This document shows positions 44,999 through 52,940 of a stretch of DNA of 64,000 nt, piece by piece. The position numbers were made by a program, and so were the translations under genes. The stretch comes from Prosthecobacter debontii (GTDB lineage Bacteria; Verrucomicrobiota; Verrucomicrobiia; Verrucomicrobiales; Verrucomicrobiaceae). Under the pieces are notes generated by a model. It was not told where the DNA came from and searched no databases. It was given only the letters and a program-made list of their open reading frames with translations. Where the stretch lies: NCBI GenBank assembly GCA_945860295.1, contig CAMAQH010000014.1:1-64000 (forward strand), written 5' to 3'. The first letter of the stretch is position 1. The number at the start of each line of letters is the position of its first letter.

Positions 44999-47900
44999 TT
45001 AGTCGATGGGTTCGAGTGAGGCATTCTTTGCCGTCTTGCTTGCCAGCAGCGCATATACGGCAGGCAGCACGAGCACTGTCGCAACGGTCGCCAAGGCGAG
45101 GCCGCCGATGGTGGCAATGGCTAGAGGGGATGTTTGGGATTTGGCGAGGGCCATAGGGATCATGCCGGCGATCATGGCGAAGGTGGTCATCAAAATAGGG
45201 CGCAGGCGAGTGGTGGCGGATTCGAGCGCGGCGTCGCGCTTGGTCATGCCGGTGAGCTGGGCACGGTGGGCGAAGGTGACGAGCAGGATGGCATTGGCGA
45301 CAGCGACACCGACGGCCATGATAGCTCCCATGAAGCTTTGGATATTGACCGTGGTGCCGGTGAGCTTCAAGGCGAGCACGACGCCGAGCAGTGCGGCGGG
45401 AATGGTGGTGAGCACGATCACCGCAAGGCGGATGCTTTGAAAGTTCGCGACGAGGAGCAGGAAGATGGTGACAATGGCAATGAGGAGGCCCGTTTGCAGG
45501 CCACTTTGCAGTTCCTTCATGGTCGGGACTTGGCCGCGCAGAGCGACGGCGACGCCGGTGGGCGCAGGGTTGTCAGCGATGACTTTTTCGACCTGCTTGG
45601 CGATGTTGCCGAGTGGTTGATCGTGCAGGTTAGCGATGATGGAAACGGTGCGGGACATGTTGTAGCGGTCGTATTGGCCGATGACGCTGCCTTCGCTGAT
45701 TTTGGCAATATTGCGCAGTGCGACAGGCGCCTTTTCGGCGGCGGTAATGGGCAGGTTACGCAGGTCTTCGAGGCTTTTCATCATCGTCTGCGGCACCTGT
45801 ACTTGCAGGCTGTAGCTTTGGCCGGATTTCGGATCGGCCCAGTAGTTGGATACGGTGAAGCGGCTGCTGGCGGTAGCGGCGACTAGGCTGCGTGTGGCAT
45901 CGCTCATTTTCACGCCGAGCAGGCCGGCGCGTTCGCGGTCGATGTTCACATCGACGCTCGGGTAATCGAGTGTTTGGCTGAATTGCACGTCACGCAGGTC
46001 TTTGAGCTCGGCGAGTTTAACGCGCAGCGTTTCGGCATGAGCACGACTGGCGGCGAAGTCTTTGCCGCTGACGGCGACTTCGATGGGCGTGGGCGATCCG
46101 AGTGCCATGACGCGGCTGACGATGTCGGCAGGCTCGAAGGAGAAGAGGACGTTCGGGAACTCGGCGGCGAGTCGGGCGCGGAGCTTCTCACGCAGTGCAA
46201 CGATGGGCGGTGAGCCATCTTTGAGCTGAATTTGTAGCGTGGCTTCTTCTGGACCGCTGTTCCATTGATGGATGAGATTGATGGGGTAATTTGGTGCATG
46301 GACACCGATGAGCCCCATGCTGGTGGCGATGGGCGCTTCTTCCTCAATGATGGTTAGCGTGCGCAGGGCGATTTGTTCGGTGGTTTCGAGTCGAGTGGCG
46401 GTGGGCGCGCGCAGGCGGAGCTGTAGCTGGCCGACATCAATCTGCGGGAAGATCTCCGTGCCGAGGAAAGGCATGATGAGGCTGATGGCGAAGACTGTGC
46501 CGATGATGTAGGCCGGGACGAGAATGTGGCGTGTGGTGAGCACATTGTTAAATATCGGTCTGATGAGGCGGATCGGTCGGATTTGATTGGGCTGTGGCTC
46601 CCGATGCCACCAGATGCTGAGGATGGGCACCAGCGTGCTGGAGAGCAAATACGAAGCGATCATGGCAAAGCCGACCGCGAGTGACAAAGGCAGGAACAGA
46701 GCTTTCGCAGCGCCGGTCATGAAGAAGCTCGGCACGAAAACGGCGAGGATGCAGAGCATGCTCAGCGAGCGCGGGCCGATGGTTTCCTCGGAGGCATCGA
46801 GGACGATGCGGCGCAGGCTGTGACCGACGCCGAGCTTCATCCTTCGATGAATATTTTCGATCTCGACGGTGGCCTCGTCGACGAGAATGCCGACGGCGAG
46901 AGCGAGGCCGCCGAGGGTCATCAGATTGACCGTGCTACCAGTGAGCCAGAGGGCGAGGAGAGATGCCGCAATGGCGATGGGAATGGTGATGATGACGATC
47001 ACTGCACTGCGCAGATCACGCAGAAAGAGAAGCACCATCAGGCCTGTGAGTGCGGCCCCGAGAAGACCCTCTTTAACGAGGTCGTCGATAGCGCGGATGA
47101 TCCAGGGGCTTTGATCGAACTCAAAGGTGACGTTGATGTCTTCGGGGCAGGCGGCTTTGAATTTGCCGAGGTTCGCTTTGACCAACTCGACGACGCTGAG
47201 TGTGGAGGCAACACTGCGCTTGGTGACGGGCATGTAGACGGTTCGTTTGCCGTTCACGATGGCGATGCTGGTCATGAGATCGCTGCCATCACTGACTTCT
47301 CCGATGTCGCGTACGAAGACCGAGCCTTTGTCAGTGACCTTCAGTGGCACGGCGGCTAGGTCTTGGATGTTTTTTACGAAGGCATTCGTCGGCACAATGG
47401 GGAAACTGTTTGGCAGCGCTAGGTTGCCGCTGGGGCTCATTGTGTTGGCCTCAGTCATCGCTTTGACGACGTCATCGGGCGACAAACCATAAGCGCGGAG
47501 GCGGTCGGGCTTCACGTTGATCAAAATGGAGCGGGCACTGCCGCCGAAGGGCGGGGGAGCGCTCACGCCAGGCAGTGTAGCAAACAATGGGCGCACCATG
47601 TTTAGCGCGGCATCCTGCATCTGACCGACAGTGCGGGTGGGATTCTCCGTGGAGAAGACGAGATTGCCCACGGCCACACTACCAGCATCAAAGCGCGTCA
47701 CAAAGGCTCCCGGTGTGCCAGGCGGCATGAAGCTGCGACTGCGGTTTACATAGGCGATGGTTTCCGACAGTGCTGCTGACATGTCGGTGCCAGGATGGAA
47801 CTGAAGCTTCATAATGGAGGCTCCCTGGATGTTTTTCGACTCCACATGCTCGATGCCCGCGATGTAGAGGAAATGATATTCGTAATAGTAAGTTAGGTAG

Positions 47901-48082
47901 CCTTCCATCTGTGCCGCATCCATACCGCCGAATGGCTGCGCGACGTAGATTGTAGGAATGCCGAGCGGCGGGAAGACATCACGCGCCATCTTTTGTTCAG
48001 CGACCCAAGCGCCGAGGAGGATCGCCATGACAGCTACAAGAATGGTCCAAGGACGGCAAAGGGCGAAGCGAGGGATGGACAT
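44999..48082 (-). CDS. RND-family efflux pump, inner-membrane subunit
   Basis: A 1027-residue AcrB-type transporter with 12 membrane helices and two large periplasmic loops. The N-terminal [40 protein letters not shown] and the helix-4 motif [24 protein letters not shown] are family marks; the Asp in GILVDEA is the usual proton-relay residue. The sequence is closer to the divergent HAE branch than to classical heavy-metal CusA, so substrate class cannot be fixed. Adaptor and outer-membrane channel genes follow. The chromate transporter gene lies 63 bases upstream on the same strand. Confidence 0.94.
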   Translation of the reverse strand: MSIPRFALCRPWTILVAVMAILLGAWVAEQKMARDVFPPLGIPTIYVAQPFGGMDAAQMEGYLTYYYEYHFLYIAGIEHVESKNIQGASIMKLQFHPGTDMSAALSETIAYVNRSRSFMPPGTPGAFVTRFDAGSVAVGNLVFSTENPTRTVGQMQDAALNMVRPLFATLPGVSAPPPFGGSARSILINVKPDRLRAYGLSPDDVVKAMTEANTMSPSGNLALPNSFPIVPTNAFVKNIQDLAAVPLKVTDKGSVFVRDIGEVSDGSDLMTSIAIVNGKRTVYMPVTKRSVASTLSVVELVKANLGKFKAACPEDINVTFEFDQSPWIIRAIDDLVKEGLLGAALTGLMVLLFLRDLRSAVIVIITIPIAIAASLLALWLTGSTVNLMTLGGLALAVGILVDEATVEIENIHRRMKLGVGHSLRRIVLDASEETIGPRSLSMLCILAVFVPSFFMTGAAKALFLPLSLAVGFAMIASYLLSSTLVPILSIWWHREPQPNQIRPIRLIRPIFNNVLTTRHILVPAYIIGTVFAISLIMPFLGTEIFPQIDVGQLQLRLRAPTATRLETTEQIALRTLTIIEEEAPIATSMGLIGVHAPNYPINLIHQWNSGPEEATLQIQLKDGSPPIVALREKLRARLAAEFPNVLFSFEPADIVSRVMALGSPTPIEVAVSGKDFAASRAHAETLRVKLAELKDLRDVQFSQTLDYPSVDVNIDRERAGLLGVKMSDATRSLVAATASSRFTVSNYWADPKSGQSYSLQVQVPQTMMKSLEDLRNLPITAAEKAPVALRNIAKISEGSVIGQYDRYNMSRTVSIIANLHDQPLGNIAKQVEKVIADNPAPTGVAVALRGQVPTMKELQSGLQTGLLIAIVTIFLLLVANFQSIRLAVIVLTTIPAALLGVVLALKLTGTTVNIQSFMGAIMAVGVAVANAILLVTFAHRAQLTGMTKRDAALESATTRLRPILMTTFAMIAGMIPMALAKSQTSPLAIATIGGLALATVATVLVLPAVYALLASKTAKNASLEPID

Positions 48083-48145
48083 GCGGAAGAGTCGGCGAAA
48101 GCGGAGCGTGTGAACTGGCTGCAGAGGATGTTCTTGCAGGCGATT

Positions 48146-49450
48146 TCAACTAAAGGCTAGTTGCTGTAGCAAGCCAAGCACAGCACAGACTCCGATCACG
48201 GGCATGAGGCCGACTTTAAAGCTCTGCATGGCGACAAATGCGAGGATGGCGAGGGTAGCGACGAATACGTCGAAGCACCCACTTGCGGGCCACAGTGCTT
48301 GAGTGGTAAAATTTACGCCGAGATTGAGGATGACGCCGAAGACTGCGGCGGTGATGGCCGTTAGGGCGGCGCTGAGGCGGGGCTGCTGGCCGAGTTTCTC
48401 GATGTGCGGTGCGCCGAGGAAAACGAAAAGAAAGCTGGGTAGAAAAGTGGTCCAGGTGGTGATGAGGGCGCTGACTGTCGCGCTGAAGAGTGGTGTGAGT
48501 GCGCCGGGCTGCTGCCAGCCGCCTACGAAGCCGACGAATTGCAGCACCATGATCAGCGGACCGGGCGTGGTCTCGGCGAGCGCGAGACCGCTCATCATCT
48601 GCGGATGAGAGAGCCAGCCGTGAGTCTCGACAGCCTGCTGAGCGACATAGGGCAGCACGGCATAAGCTCCGCCGAAAGTGACGAGTGAGGCTTTGCTGAA
48701 GAAGAGGCCCTGCTGGGCCTGCGTGCTGCTCCAGCCGAGCCACCATGCGATGGCAAAGACGGGCAGCCACCAAAGCGTGAGGCAGAGAACGGTGATGCTC
48801 ATGCTTCGCGCCCATGAGGCTGGAATTACATCTGGTAGCTCGATGGCGGCGCTGGACTCTTTGGCCGAGCCGCGACCTTTGCCCGCAGGGAACTGTGCCG
48901 GAAGAAGACGATTGCCGATCCAGCCGAGCATGGCGGCCATGAACACGATGATGACAAACGAGACGTGGAAGAAATATATGGCGGTGAATGAAGCGGCGGC
49001 CACGGCCCAGAGCGTGGGGCTTTTGAGAGCTTTCTTGCCAATGCGCAGCACGGCCTCAGCCACGACGGCGATCACGGCTCCGAGCAGTCCATGAAAGATG
49101 GCTGCGAGCCAGGGCAGATGACCGCCTGCCATGTAAAGCCAGCTCAGACCAAAGAGGATGAGAACGGCAGGCAGCACAAACAGAATACCGGCTGCGATGC
49201 CACCTCTGGCTCCATGCAGACGCCAGCCGAGATAGGTGGCTAGTTGTTGCGCCTCTGGGCCGGGCAGGAGCATGCAGAAATTCAGCGCGTGGAGGAAATG
49301 CGTGTCGTTGATCCAGCGACGTTTTTCCACCAACTCCTGATGCATGAGGGCGATCTGCCCCACTGGACCCCCGAAACTGATCCAGCCTAATTTGAGCCAG
49401 TAACGCAGGGCTTCAGGGAAGGTTGGCATCTCGGGAACTACGTGATTCAT
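48146..49450 (-). CDS. chrA: Chromate transporter ChrA
   Basis: A 434-residue protein of the two-domain CHR family with about 10-12 membrane helices. The N-terminal half has LKLGWISFGGPVGQIALMHQELVEKRRWI and LLPGPEAQQLATYLGWRLHG; the second half has SLVTFGGAYAVLPYVAQQAV and ETTPGPLIMVLQFVGFVGGW, both marks of the family. It probably exports chromate or transports a related oxyanion. Start choice is uncertain: ATG 49450 (MNHVVPEM) places the family N-terminus well; ATG 49495 is possible. Its order with the RND genes suggests co-transcription. Confidence 0.9.
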   Translation of the reverse strand: MNHVVPEMPTFPEALRYWLKLGWISFGGPVGQIALMHQELVEKRRWINDTHFLHALNFCMLLPGPEAQQLATYLGWRLHGARGGIAAGILFVLPAVLILFGLSWLYMAGGHLPWLAAIFHGLLGAVIAVVAEAVLRIGKKALKSPTLWAVAAASFTAIYFFHVSFVIIVFMAAMLGWIGNRLLPAQFPAGKGRGSAKESSAAIELPDVIPASWARSMSITVLCLTLWWLPVFAIAWWLGWSSTQAQQGLFFSKASLVTFGGAYAVLPYVAQQAVETHGWLSHPQMMSGLALAETTPGPLIMVLQFVGFVGGWQQPGALTPLFSATVSALITTWTTFLPSFLFVFLGAPHIEKLGQQPRLSAALTAITAAVFGVILNLGVNFTTQALWPASGCFDVFVATLAILAFVAMQSFKVGLMPVIGVCAVLGLLQQLAFS

Positions 49451-49503
49451 GGGGAAGAAGAGAGCGAGTGTGGCAGAGGAGCAAAAGGAATTCATCCCAT
49501 CAT

Positions 49504-49531
49504 TTGACAGAAGAGGGTGAGCGTGTACTTT
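49504..49531 (+). promoter_or_regulatory. Sigma-70-type promoter of rplI
   Basis: TTGACA and TACTTT are 16 bases apart, with the -10 box ending 31 bases before the rplI ATG. The -35 box is a perfect match. It drives bL9 away from the divergent chrA gene. Confidence 0.6.
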
Positions 49532-49562
49532 CGCCCCCCTTTCCCCAGAAAGGCCCCCTGTT

Positions 49563-50063
49563 ATGGCAAACGTCCAAGTTATCCTCAAAGAACAAATCAA
49601 AGGTCTCGGTGCCGAGGCTGATGTCGTGCGCGTGAAGCGTGGTTTCGCTCGTAATTTCCTCGTCCCTCAGGGCAAGGCTTATGACACGACACCCGGTAAT
49701 CTGCGCCACCTGAAACACCTCAAAGCGCTGCGTGCTGAGCGCGAGTCGAAGGAAGTCCAGGAAGCCGAGAAGATCGCCGCTAAGCTGAAGAAGCTGAAGC
49801 TGAAACTCACTCTCCAAACCGGTCAAGGCGGCAAGGCCTTCGGTTCTATCACCACGATCGACATCGCTAAGGCGGTGCTTGAAAGCGCTGGTAAGATCGA
49901 ACTCGATCGTCACCAAATTCAGCTTGAGAAGCCGATCAAGAGCACCGGTTCATTCGAGGTGCCTGTGAAGCTACACGCTGAAGTGAGCTGCTTCCTGAAG
50001 ATCACCGTCACCGCTGCTGGCGCTGAGGATGTGGCTGCTTCTGAAGACACGAGCGAAGAATAG
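49563..50063 (+). CDS. rplI: 50S ribosomal protein bL9
   Basis: A 166-residue bL9. The N-terminal MANVQVILKEQIKGLGAEADVVRVKRGFARNFLVPQGKAYDTT is diagnostic, followed by the long connecting helix and the C-terminal RNA-binding domain (GKAFGSITTIDIAKAV). The protein runs slightly longer than the usual 150 residues, with a short acidic tail (EDVAASEDTSEE). It stands alone with its own promoter and terminator and is not next to rpsF or rpsR, unlike in many bacteria. Confidence 0.97.
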   Translation: MANVQVILKEQIKGLGAEADVVRVKRGFARNFLVPQGKAYDTTPGNLRHLKHLKALRAERESKEVQEAEKIAAKLKKLKLKLTLQTGQGGKAFGSITTIDIAKAVLESAGKIELDRHQIQLEKPIKSTGSFEVPVKLHAEVSCFLKITVTAAGAEDVAASEDTSEE

Positions 50064-50078
50064 TCTAACTTTAATTAT

Positions 50079-50117
50079 AAAAGCCGCGCTCCGTGAGGGG
50101 CGCGGCTTTTTTGTTTT
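50079..50117 (+). terminator. Rho-independent terminator of rplI
   Basis: AAAAGCCGCGC pairs with GCGCGGCTTTT across a ten-base loop, followed by more T residues. The 11-bp stem is perfect. It begins 15 bases after the bL9 stop. Confidence 0.95.
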
Positions 50118-50119
50118 GC

Positions 50120-50179
50120 CGTTAGGCTGAGGCGGCGGACTGAAAGTTCGCCGGACGCTGACAGGCGTGAACGCCTATC
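50120..50179. repeat. Short palindromic intergenic element
   Basis: GGCGGCGGACTGAAAGTTCGCCGG and AGGCGTGAACGCCT form two small adjacent hairpins, next to CTATCCTAC. The element sits between the rplI terminator and the HMA-like gene stop. It is similar in style to the palindrome inserted at 38.5 kb. Confidence 0.5.
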
Positions 50180-50497
50180 CTACTGGGACTTTTTGGTGAG
50201 GCTGAGGATCTGGTAGTTCTTGGCGAAGGTGCCGAGAGCTTCAGTGGCGGATTCTTTGGTCACGCTCTCACTGTTGGCCACGATGATGAGCTTTTGCTCG
50301 TCGGCATTGTCGCCGGCTTTGACATCGACACTGATGACGCCTGGGAGCTTTTGGGTGATGGCTCCCGTGATGTGAGCTTTGCAAGCCGAGCAGACGACAC
50401 CTGTGATCTTGCCTTCATAGGTGATGGACTTTTTTTCGTCTGCTGCTTGGAGGTTGAGTGATAGAAGCAAGGAAAGGGCGAGGAGAAGTTTTTTCAT
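50180..50497 (-). CDS. Periplasmic HMA-like (heavy-metal-associated) protein
   Basis: A 105-residue protein with a signal peptide (KLLLALSLLLSLNLQAA). The mature part resembles a single HMA domain: ITGVVCSACKAHITGAITQKLPGVISVDVKAG, with a CxxC pair where HMA proteins bind copper, mercury or other soft metals. Final strand IIVANSESVTKESATEAL fits. It may act as a periplasmic metal chaperone. It is followed on the same strand, upstream, by the rhodanese gene, but a terminator lies between, so it probably has its own promoter. Confidence 0.75.
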   Translation of the reverse strand: MKKLLLALSLLLSLNLQAADEKKSITYEGKITGVVCSACKAHITGAITQKLPGVISVDVKAGDNADEQKLIIVANSESVTKESATEALGTFAKNYQILSLTKKSQ

Positions 50498-50523
50498 GGA
50501 GTTGTTGTAGGTGTGCAGACAGC

Positions 50524-50560
50524 AAAACGCCGGGATGTGAGTTTGTCCAGCATCCCGGCG
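50524..50560 (-). terminator. Rho-independent terminator of the rhodanese gene
   Basis: Read on the minus strand, CGCCGGGATG and CATCCCGGCG form a perfect 10-bp stem with a 13-base loop followed by TTTT. It lies just after the rhodanese stop and before the HMA-like gene. Confidence 0.8.
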
Positions 50561-50579
50561 CGACGATTGAGCCGGTCAA

Positions 50580-50957
50580 TTATTTCTCAAGAGCTTCACC
50601 AGCGGTCTTCCAGCCGGAGATACCAGCGGAGAGGTGTTTCACATTAGTGTAGCCGAGTTCAGCAGCCTTTTTAGCAGCGGCCTTGTAGGCATTGCAGCTT
50701 GGGCCACCACAATAAGCGACGACGAGGGCGGCTTTGTCAGATGGGAGAGCGGCGGCCAATGTGGAACCTTTGGATTCAAAGTCGATCGCGCTAGGCACAT
50801 GGCCAGCGGTGAAGGAATCGGAACCATTGACGTCAATGACGGTCACTTTCTTCTCAGCGATGGCGACCTTGAGGTCAGCGATGCTGATGTCTGGGAACTC
50901 GGCAGCCATGGCGGATGCTGCGACGAGGGAGAGGGCGAGTGCGATGAGTTTCTTCAT
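50580..50957 (-). CDS. Periplasmic rhodanese-domain protein
   Basis: A 125-residue protein with a signal peptide (KLIALALSLVAASAMAAEF) and a single rhodanese fold: KVTVIDVNGSDSFTAGHVPSAIDF and the active loop VAYCGGPSCNAYKAA, where the Cys of YCGG is the likely sulfur acceptor. It ends GISGWKTAGEAL, as is usual. It probably handles sulfur or thiol chemistry in the periplasm. The next gene upstream ends 160 bases away on the same strand. Confidence 0.92.
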   Translation of the reverse strand: MKKLIALALSLVAASAMAAEFPDISIADLKVAIAEKKVTVIDVNGSDSFTAGHVPSAIDFESKGSTLAAALPSDKAALVVAYCGGPSCNAYKAAAKKAAELGYTNVKHLSAGISGWKTAGEALEK

Positions 50958-51117
50958 GGGTGGTGTTCGTTGATTTTAGTTTGTTGTGGGTGTCACCGCC
51001 TGACTGAAAACAGTGAGGTGGCGGCTTTCAGACGCTTTAGGCCAGCTTTTAATTCCGACCGAAGGGCGCAGATTTGATCTTATTACGACGTGAAGCGTTG
51101 AATCGTGCAAATAAATA

Positions 51118-52383
51118 TTAGCGCCACCAATTTGGCAGGCCGGGCAGGGTGTCCTTTAGGATGCTGCGGATCGCGCGTTTTTCATCGGCAGGGATGTGGG
51201 CGAAGGCGGGGCTGGGGTTTTGATCGCGCAGGCCTTCGGCCATTTTGTAATAGACACGTTCCTTGAGTTCCCTGGGCAGCTTTTGCCAGGACTCGGTGTA
51301 GAGCATGTAACTGGCGCGGTATTTGAAGATGCGGCTACTCAGATCGAAATCTTTGAGCGAGACACCCCCGGCGGTGGGCTTTTTATTGCGCTGGAATTCG
51401 CGGATGAAGGTGGCGTCGCCCTCGATCCCCTGACGTGGGAGGTTGGCTTCATCGGCAAAGAGGATGTAGCGGGCGAGGTCTTTGGAGTGTTTCTCGATTT
51501 CCGCTTTAGCCGCTGTGGGGAGTAAACCGGGACTCTGAGCCATGAGCTGACGAAATAAATAAGCGGCATGGAAGACACGGTTTTCAAAACCGATCTGGTG
51601 CTCATGAACGAGGTTCGGCAGGATGTCGCTGGTGGGCAGTAGATGCAGATTGAGATCTGACATCTGGCCAGGCTCGACTGCTGTTTTGACAAAGCCGCGT
51701 GAGGAACTGGTGCGGCCCATGAAGTTCGCATGAGTCTCGGTGAGATGGTGGCCACCGGTGAGGTGCCAGCCACCGAAGCGTTTATTTAAGGGGATATGAT
51801 GACCCTGCTCATCACGCCGGTAGGTTTCCAGACTGGCACCGCTGAGCATGGGTAGAACTGACTCGGCGATCAGTCCGGGCACGCGATGAGTGGCATTGCC
51901 TGCGTGGCAGTTAAAACACTTCTCTGAGCGCGCAATGAGCGGCATCGGGCCGCCACGCTGAAGGCGGTCGAAGATGTAAAAGATTGACCCCATCTCCGGG
52001 TCCATGCTGATGACCTCCACCTTCCCACCGGGGACGAAGCCGACGTAGGTATCTTCATTGAAGTAAAGGGCGCGTGGATTGCGCGGATTGATGATCTCGC
52101 TCTGCAATGAACTGGCTGAGAAGACCAGAAGCTGGGAGCTGATGGGGATGTCGAGCGCTTTGAGGAGGCTGGTGAGAAAGGCTTTATCGTCAGACGTATC
52201 GAGCTTCACCTCACCCGCGATGAGCTGTGGCAATAAAGCCGCAAAGCGATCTCCAGGTTTGTGCGTGAGGTAGCTGTGTGGCTTGGCTTTGAATTCGATG
52301 ATCGTTACCTTCGCCGCCTCAGTCGCAGCCATGCCTGCGATAGGCAGCAGACAGAGTGAGGCTAGCAGGCGGTGGAAAATCAT
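51118..52383 (-). CDS. Secreted mono-haem protein, family not recognised
   Basis: A 421-residue protein with a signal peptide (IFHRLLASLCLLPIAGMAA). One c-type haem motif is visible, CFNCHAG, in the middle (about residue 160). Around it are GPMPLIARSEKCFNCHAGNATHRVPG and GGWHLTGGHH. The rest is mostly helical with no motif I know. It is probably a periplasmic electron-transfer or redox protein, and the haem site lies well inside the chain, unlike a simple cytochrome. Start choice between 52383 and 52395 does not change the signal peptide much. Confidence 0.72.
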   Translation of the reverse strand: MIFHRLLASLCLLPIAGMAATEAAKVTIIEFKAKPHSYLTHKPGDRFAALLPQLIAGEVKLDTSDDKAFLTSLLKALDIPISSQLLVFSASSLQSEIINPRNPRALYFNEDTYVGFVPGGKVEVISMDPEMGSIFYIFDRLQRGGPMPLIARSEKCFNCHAGNATHRVPGLIAESVLPMLSGASLETYRRDEQGHHIPLNKRFGGWHLTGGHHLTETHANFMGRTSSSRGFVKTAVEPGQMSDLNLHLLPTSDILPNLVHEHQIGFENRVFHAAYLFRQLMAQSPGLLPTAAKAEIEKHSKDLARYILFADEANLPRQGIEGDATFIREFQRNKKPTAGGVSLKDFDLSSRIFKYRASYMLYTESWQKLPRELKERVYYKMAEGLRDQNPSPAFAHIPADEKRAIRSILKDTLPGLPNWWR

Positions 52384-52532
52384 GTGTATCAGCATACGAG
52401 AGCGGTGACTCAATTGTAACGCACATTGTGGCATTCACTTGGGTGAAGTCTTTTTTGTGCTTTCAGCCTCAAAGAACCCGCTGCATAGCTGCCGACTTTT
52501 CAGACTCTGAACCATCCATTCTTCTTCCCAGA

Positions 52533-52934
52533 ATGAGCGAATCCGCTGAATCCCAACGCGCCGACAAGTGGCTGCATCATCTCCGTATTTTTAAAACACG
52601 CAGCCTCGCCATCCAGGCTTTTGCGAAAGGCAATGTCACGCTCGATGGCCAGCGCCTGAAGCCTGCGCGGGATATGAAGGCAGGTGATGTGATCGAGGTC
52701 GTGCGTGGAGATCTTCGATTGCGGCTGCGTGTGCTGGGCTTTCCAGCGCAGCGACTCAGCGCTGCACGAGTGCCTGAGTTCTGTGAAAACCTGACGCCTG
52801 AGGAATGGATCATCAAAGCCGCTGCCCTGCGGCATCAGCGTGAACTAGAGACGCCCCGCACCCATGAGGTCGTGGCAAAGCCTAACAAACAGCAACTCAG
52901 ACAACTGCGCGAATGGTGGGATCAGGAGCGCTAG
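52533..52934 (+). CDS. S4-domain RNA-binding protein, Hsp15-like
   Basis: A 133-residue protein beginning MSESAESQRADKWLHHLRIFKTRSLAIQAFAKGNVTLDGQRLKPARDMKAGD, the S4 RNA-binding motif seen in Hsp15/HslR. Length equals that of E. coli Hsp15. Those proteins bind 50S subunits carrying nascent chains after heat shock. The Lys/Arg-rich C-terminal helix (KPNKQQLRQLREWW) fits. I chose ATG 52533 because the longer track start has no S4-like sequence. It ends seven bases before the convergent sulfatase stop. Confidence 0.88.
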   Translation: MSESAESQRADKWLHHLRIFKTRSLAIQAFAKGNVTLDGQRLKPARDMKAGDVIEVVRGDLRLRLRVLGFPAQRLSAARVPEFCENLTPEEWIIKAAALRHQRELETPRTHEVVAKPNKQQLRQLREWWDQER

Positions 52935-52940
52935 CCTGCC

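Noticed and set aside
45134-45886. Plus-strand Gly/Asp/His-rich ORF of 250 residues within the RND gene
   Set aside because: It is the reverse-strand shadow of membrane-helix codons; no signal or domain.
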